From: Acidimicrobiaceae bacterium
Lineage (GTDB): Bacteria > Actinomycetota > Acidimicrobiia > Acidimicrobiales > Bog-793
Direction: 5' to 3'
Length of the DNA stretch: 34,131 nucleotides
Assembly: GCA_003139355.1 (NCBI GenBank)
Contig: PLIM01000107.1
Coordinates: 1 to 34,131, forward strand
Part shown: piece by piece, positions 32,601-34,131 of the stretch
Position numbering within the stretch: position 1 is the stretch's first letter
Layout of the letters: each line of letters begins with the position of its first letter
The notes under the pieces: model-generated
Told to the model about the DNA's origin: nothing
The model's database searches: none
Seen by the model: only the letters and a program-made list of their open reading frames with translations
Made by a program: the position numbers and the translations under genes

Positions 32601-32953
32601 TGGTGCCAGAACCTGTAGGCCGTACCGCCCGTGACGAAGAGGAGCACGCCAGCGCCGAGGAACCACCAGGCTATTGGAGCGCTCGGTCGGTTGCGCCTCA
32701 TACCGTAGGCAATCGCCACGATTGCCGACAGTCCCAGCAATGCCCACGCTGGGACTTGGCCCGGCCACTCCATCCAGGGAAGCCAACCGGAAGTCAAATG
32801 CTTTTCAGGCGGGACTCCGAACGAGAAGTAGGCAAGCGCGAGAACAGCTTCGAGGGTCAGGAACCACCGCCAGGCGTGTGCAGACGTGGTTTGAGCACCA
32901 GACGACCGCGGTCTGGTGACAACACACGCGTCATTCGCCCGAAGCAGTGTCAC
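29666..32953 (-). CDS. membrane GAF-PAS-GGDEF-EAL cyclic-di-GMP protein
   Basis: This 1095-residue protein makes and/or breaks cyclic di-GMP. About eight to ten membrane helices fill residues 30-345. A GAF-like domain (about 355-510) and a PAS domain (about 520-635, FQTLVQNASDVILIARPD) follow. The GGDEF domain (about 645-805) has an intact GGDEF at 724-728, and RSGD at 715-718 forms the inhibitory I-site five residues ahead. The EAL domain (about 825-1070) has EAL at 852-854, NMS in VSVNMSARHF, DDFG at 975-978 and the Lys in ILKLDKSF. Both catalytic sets look complete, so it may be bifunctional. The start is GTG 32953. The stop lies 69 bases before the truncated rhodanese on the same strand. 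Signals sensed by the membrane, GAF and PAS parts are unknown. Confidence 0.93.
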   Translation of the reverse strand: MTLLRANDACVVTRPRSSGAQTTSAHAWRWFLTLEAVLALAYFSFGVPPEKHLTSGWLPWMEWPGQVPAWALLGLSAIVAIAYGMRRNRPSAPIAWWFLGAGVLLFVTGGTAYRFWHQIMGQQHIPFPSFVDAIYITMYPVLAIGLLLLARARVPDGDRASLLDALTITLGVGLLSWIFLIGPNFRAPGGLLVRLTAAAHPLGDVLVLAMLAQLWTAGGIRNTAGRLLAIGALGTLVSDSLYELANLHPGWNWNHGNAVDLGWIIFYACWGAAALHPSMRALSEPRSAAPLRTSHYRTRLLAGVSLIAPVVLLAETLGGDTVDAPVIAVVAGLMFLLVITRMTGLVQVHGQSVAREQTLRRSVANLVAASDRGAICQATIAGVRELVARNGDDFKVTFAVTNPDGEPVVVTKPGDGPTEGPQSLTVLWANARQSLADGAVESYVIETSTLHAGFAEHELSEQLVCPFVAKDQLQGLIVVTSAAKFPFELRSSIEILAAQAAMAIGRETMTEALHARRSEARFQTLVQNASDVILIARPDTTITYQTPSANRILGYADGSLEGRRFTALLHPDDVERALAGYRGVAFRPGTSVTAKWRIRHCDGSWRHVEVTTTNLLHEPTLEGIVLTLRDVSERTGLEEELKHQAFHDALSGLANRALFRDRLEHALARATRSKSSLAVLFLDLDDFKLINDSLGHTAGDALLVAVAGRLSASLRSGDTAARFGGDEFAVLVEETTGPEEACQAAERLIAALCAPLVIEDHQIQVRASVGIALSQAGHEDPTELMQAADVAMYAAKARGKGRYEVYQPDLQAAIVRRLDRTADLQRAIEGREFVVHYQPIVSLDGGNTVGLEALVRWRHPENGLLLPEEFIALAEETGLIVPLDRWVLREACVQTREWQFCHSDARRLWVSVNMSARHFQDEGLVEDVATALRESDLDPQFLVLEITEGVFVQEAESVIQRMLELKALGVRFAIDDFGTGYSSLSYLRRFPIDILKLDKSFVDDVAVSVEDGALAETIVQLGKNLHLQTVAEGIEHAPQLEVLRALGCQLGQGFYFTKGLQASEMNDLLFRNSQVKSLVEAVWLESPSLTEESVG

Positions 32954-33073
32954 AGGTCCTCTGACCTCGTATTCTCTGTCTGATATTTCGGCGCGAATCC
33001 TTGGTTACTTGAGACACTCCTCCTGACAAGGTCCCAGCCGTGGAAACCGACTCGCCAGGTCCTAGTCGGGAGC

Positions 33074-33256
33074 TTGCGCTTCGGGCGCATAGCTGGGTTC
33101 GTTCGCTACAGCTTTGCCACCCGCGACCAAGCCAAGGCAGCGATCACCGCCTGGATCAAGCGCTACAACGCCGTCAGGCTGCACTCGAGCCTCGGCTACG
33201 TACCGCCGATCGAATGGGGGCTCAACTACTATCGCCAGCAACTGCAAGCCGCATAG
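33074..33256 (+). pseudogene. C-terminal fragment of an IS3-family transposase
   Basis: The segment FVRYSFATRDQAKAAITAWI and KRYNAVRLHSSLGYVPPIEW is the end of an IS3-type integrase (OrfB), where the WIxxYNxxRLHSSLGYxPPxE motif holds the last part of the rve domain. The catalytic Asp residues are lost. Directly after its stop, TGTCCGGCTAGCGGGGGGA (about 33261-33279) looks like an IS3-type right end. No matching left end was found. It is a deletion remnant. Confidence 0.75.
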
Positions 33257-33369
33257 CCAAGTGTCCGGCTAGCGGGGGGAAGCCCAGTCATAGCCAACTA
33301 TCGTTCGACGTACACAGCAGGTCCGACTGGAACCTGCCAGCCAAGGACATCGGGCACAAGGAGGACGTA

Positions 33370-33741
33370 ATGATCAGTGGGTGCCTTATCGGTGAAAGCT
33401 TGCGGGTTGGGGCGCCGTTCCAACCTGGGCGCCTGAGGGCCCGCAAGGTGGCCCGCGTCGACGTGTCGGCCAGCGCCGTGCCCAGTCAGCCAAGCACCTG
33501 GACGTTCATTGAGTTTGAGGGCGACGATGACGATGCCGACGCCCTTGCGCAGGCTCTCGCCGAATGCCTCCAAGCCGAGGGCGGCTGGTATGCCGAGTTC
33601 AGGGTCCGTCAAGAACACGTCGTCGTGTTCGCCAACAAGATCTTCCGATATCAAGCGGGCGATGAGGCCGGACGCGCCGAGGCCGTGACCTACGGACGTT
33701 CGGTGGGAGTGCCGGACCATCAGCTCGACTGGGGCGATTGA
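33370..33741 (+). CDS. small conserved actinobacterial-type hypothetical protein (123 aa)
   Basis: The product begins MISGCLIGESLRVGAPFQPG and continues with RKVARVDVSA, TWTFIEFEGDDDDADALAQA, GGWYAEFRVRQEHVVVFANK, IFRYQAGDEAGRAEAVTYGR and SVGVPDHQLDW. I recall a family of similar length in actinobacteria with the same start (MISGCLIAESLRVG) and the same end (RSVGVPxxQLDW). No function is known to me. AAGGAGG precedes ATG 33370 at a good distance. The long frame upstream crosses the IS3 fossil and is not part of it. It is complete and intact. Confidence 0.75.
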   Translation: MISGCLIGESLRVGAPFQPGRLRARKVARVDVSASAVPSQPSTWTFIEFEGDDDDADALAQALAECLQAEGGWYAEFRVRQEHVVVFANKIFRYQAGDEAGRAEAVTYGRSVGVPDHQLDWGD

Positions 33742-34131
33742 TCTCACCGGCGGCGCGGTGGACCGCCCCTGACGCGCGGCCACGGTGGTCACCACCGTCA
33801 GCGGGCTCGCAGCCCCGTGGCGGGCCCCCTCGATCTCGACAACCTCCCCGTTGGTGGCTTTGGAGCCGCCCTCGAATAAGACCTCGGGTCGACGCTCCTT
33901 GTTGACGAGCTTGTGAGCAAGGCTGAGGACCCGACAGGCGGAGTTCTTGATGCGGAATGACTGTTTTGCGCTCGCCTCCGATGAGGTGCTCAGCACCGCC
34001 CGGCGCGCCAGTACGACGTTCTGGCGTCGGCGCAGAGGGTCTCGATGTCGGCGAGCGAGCGGACACGAAATATGACCACTCACCAGCTAAAACGTTGCTC
34101 TTTTGGCAACGAGTGAGGCTTTCACGTTTGG
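33742..34131. other. window end without a firm gene
   Basis: The minus strand has a coding-like patch around 33890-33960 (SFRIKNSACRVLSLAHKLVN KERRPEVLFEGG) in a frame starting at 34083, but the rest of that frame overlaps the small gene to the left and looks like shadow. I do not recognise it; it may be a fragment. A small inverted repeat CGTTGC/GCAACG lies at 34093-34111 (seven-base loop). Confidence 0.35.

Overview
The window is high-GC DNA with GTG/TTG starts, purine-rich ribosome binding sites and at least one leaderless-looking start. This suits an actinobacterium, possibly of the Acidimicrobiia type, but the assignment is an inference from gene style and not from a marker gene. No rRNA, tRNA or CRISPR array was seen. 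The contents look like an accessory or metabolically flexible region: intact metabolic genes are mixed with fossils of transporter, dehydrogenase and transposase genes.

Left part (1-7.3 kb). The window opens inside or at the start of an unusual fusion of an RsbRD-like helical domain with a methylmalonyl-CoA decarboxylase-type crotonase. Small genes follow: a 60-residue protein, and a PH/GRAM-like protein with a 55-residue membrane peptide ending in a perfect hairpin. Next come an NCS2 uracil/xanthine permease, an abruptly ended FAD-binding molybdopterin dehydrogenase fragment and a perfect 21-bp hairpin. After these lie a leaderless small regulator-like gene overlapping an SRPBCC gene, an aquaporin Z and an NTF2-like protein.

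Middle part (7.5-15.4 kb). A fused NDP-forming acyl-CoA synthetase is transcribed away from a two-gene 2-oxoacid:ferredoxin oxidoreductase. The oxidoreductase is arranged as ferredoxin-alpha and beta-gamma fusions. Together they could turn 2-oxoacids into acyl-CoA and reduced ferredoxin, and then into free acid with substrate-level phosphorylation. Immediately downstream is a complete ISKra4-family insertion sequence. It has 23-bp inverted ends, a 9-bp target duplication and a divergent DUF6788 passenger gene.

Glycan locus (15.7-24.9 kb). A LacI-family repressor is followed by a cytoplasmic GH5-like glycosidase and a complete peptide/oligosaccharide-type ABC importer (binding protein, two permeases, two ATPases), all on the + strand. 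The layout suggests uptake of an oligosaccharide, perhaps a beta-mannoside or beta-glucoside, and its hydrolysis in the cytoplasm. A palindrome lies across the end of the repressor gene and is the best operator candidate.

Right part (25-34.1 kb). This part holds a decayed DUF6788 gene with an in-frame amber codon, a lipoprotein made of seven FG-GAP-like repeats, a twice-frameshifted IS4-family transposase fossil and a cyclic 2,3-diphosphoglycerate synthetase-family P-loop protein with a hairpin behind it. It also holds a truncated rhodanese, a large membrane GAF-PAS-GGDEF-EAL protein, an IS3-family transposase tail and a small conserved actinobacterial-type protein. No wholly unknown multi-gene system is evident. 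The most unusual items are the RsbRD-crotonase fusion, the compact OFOR/acyl-CoA synthetase pair, and DUF6788 present both as an IS passenger and as a fossil.
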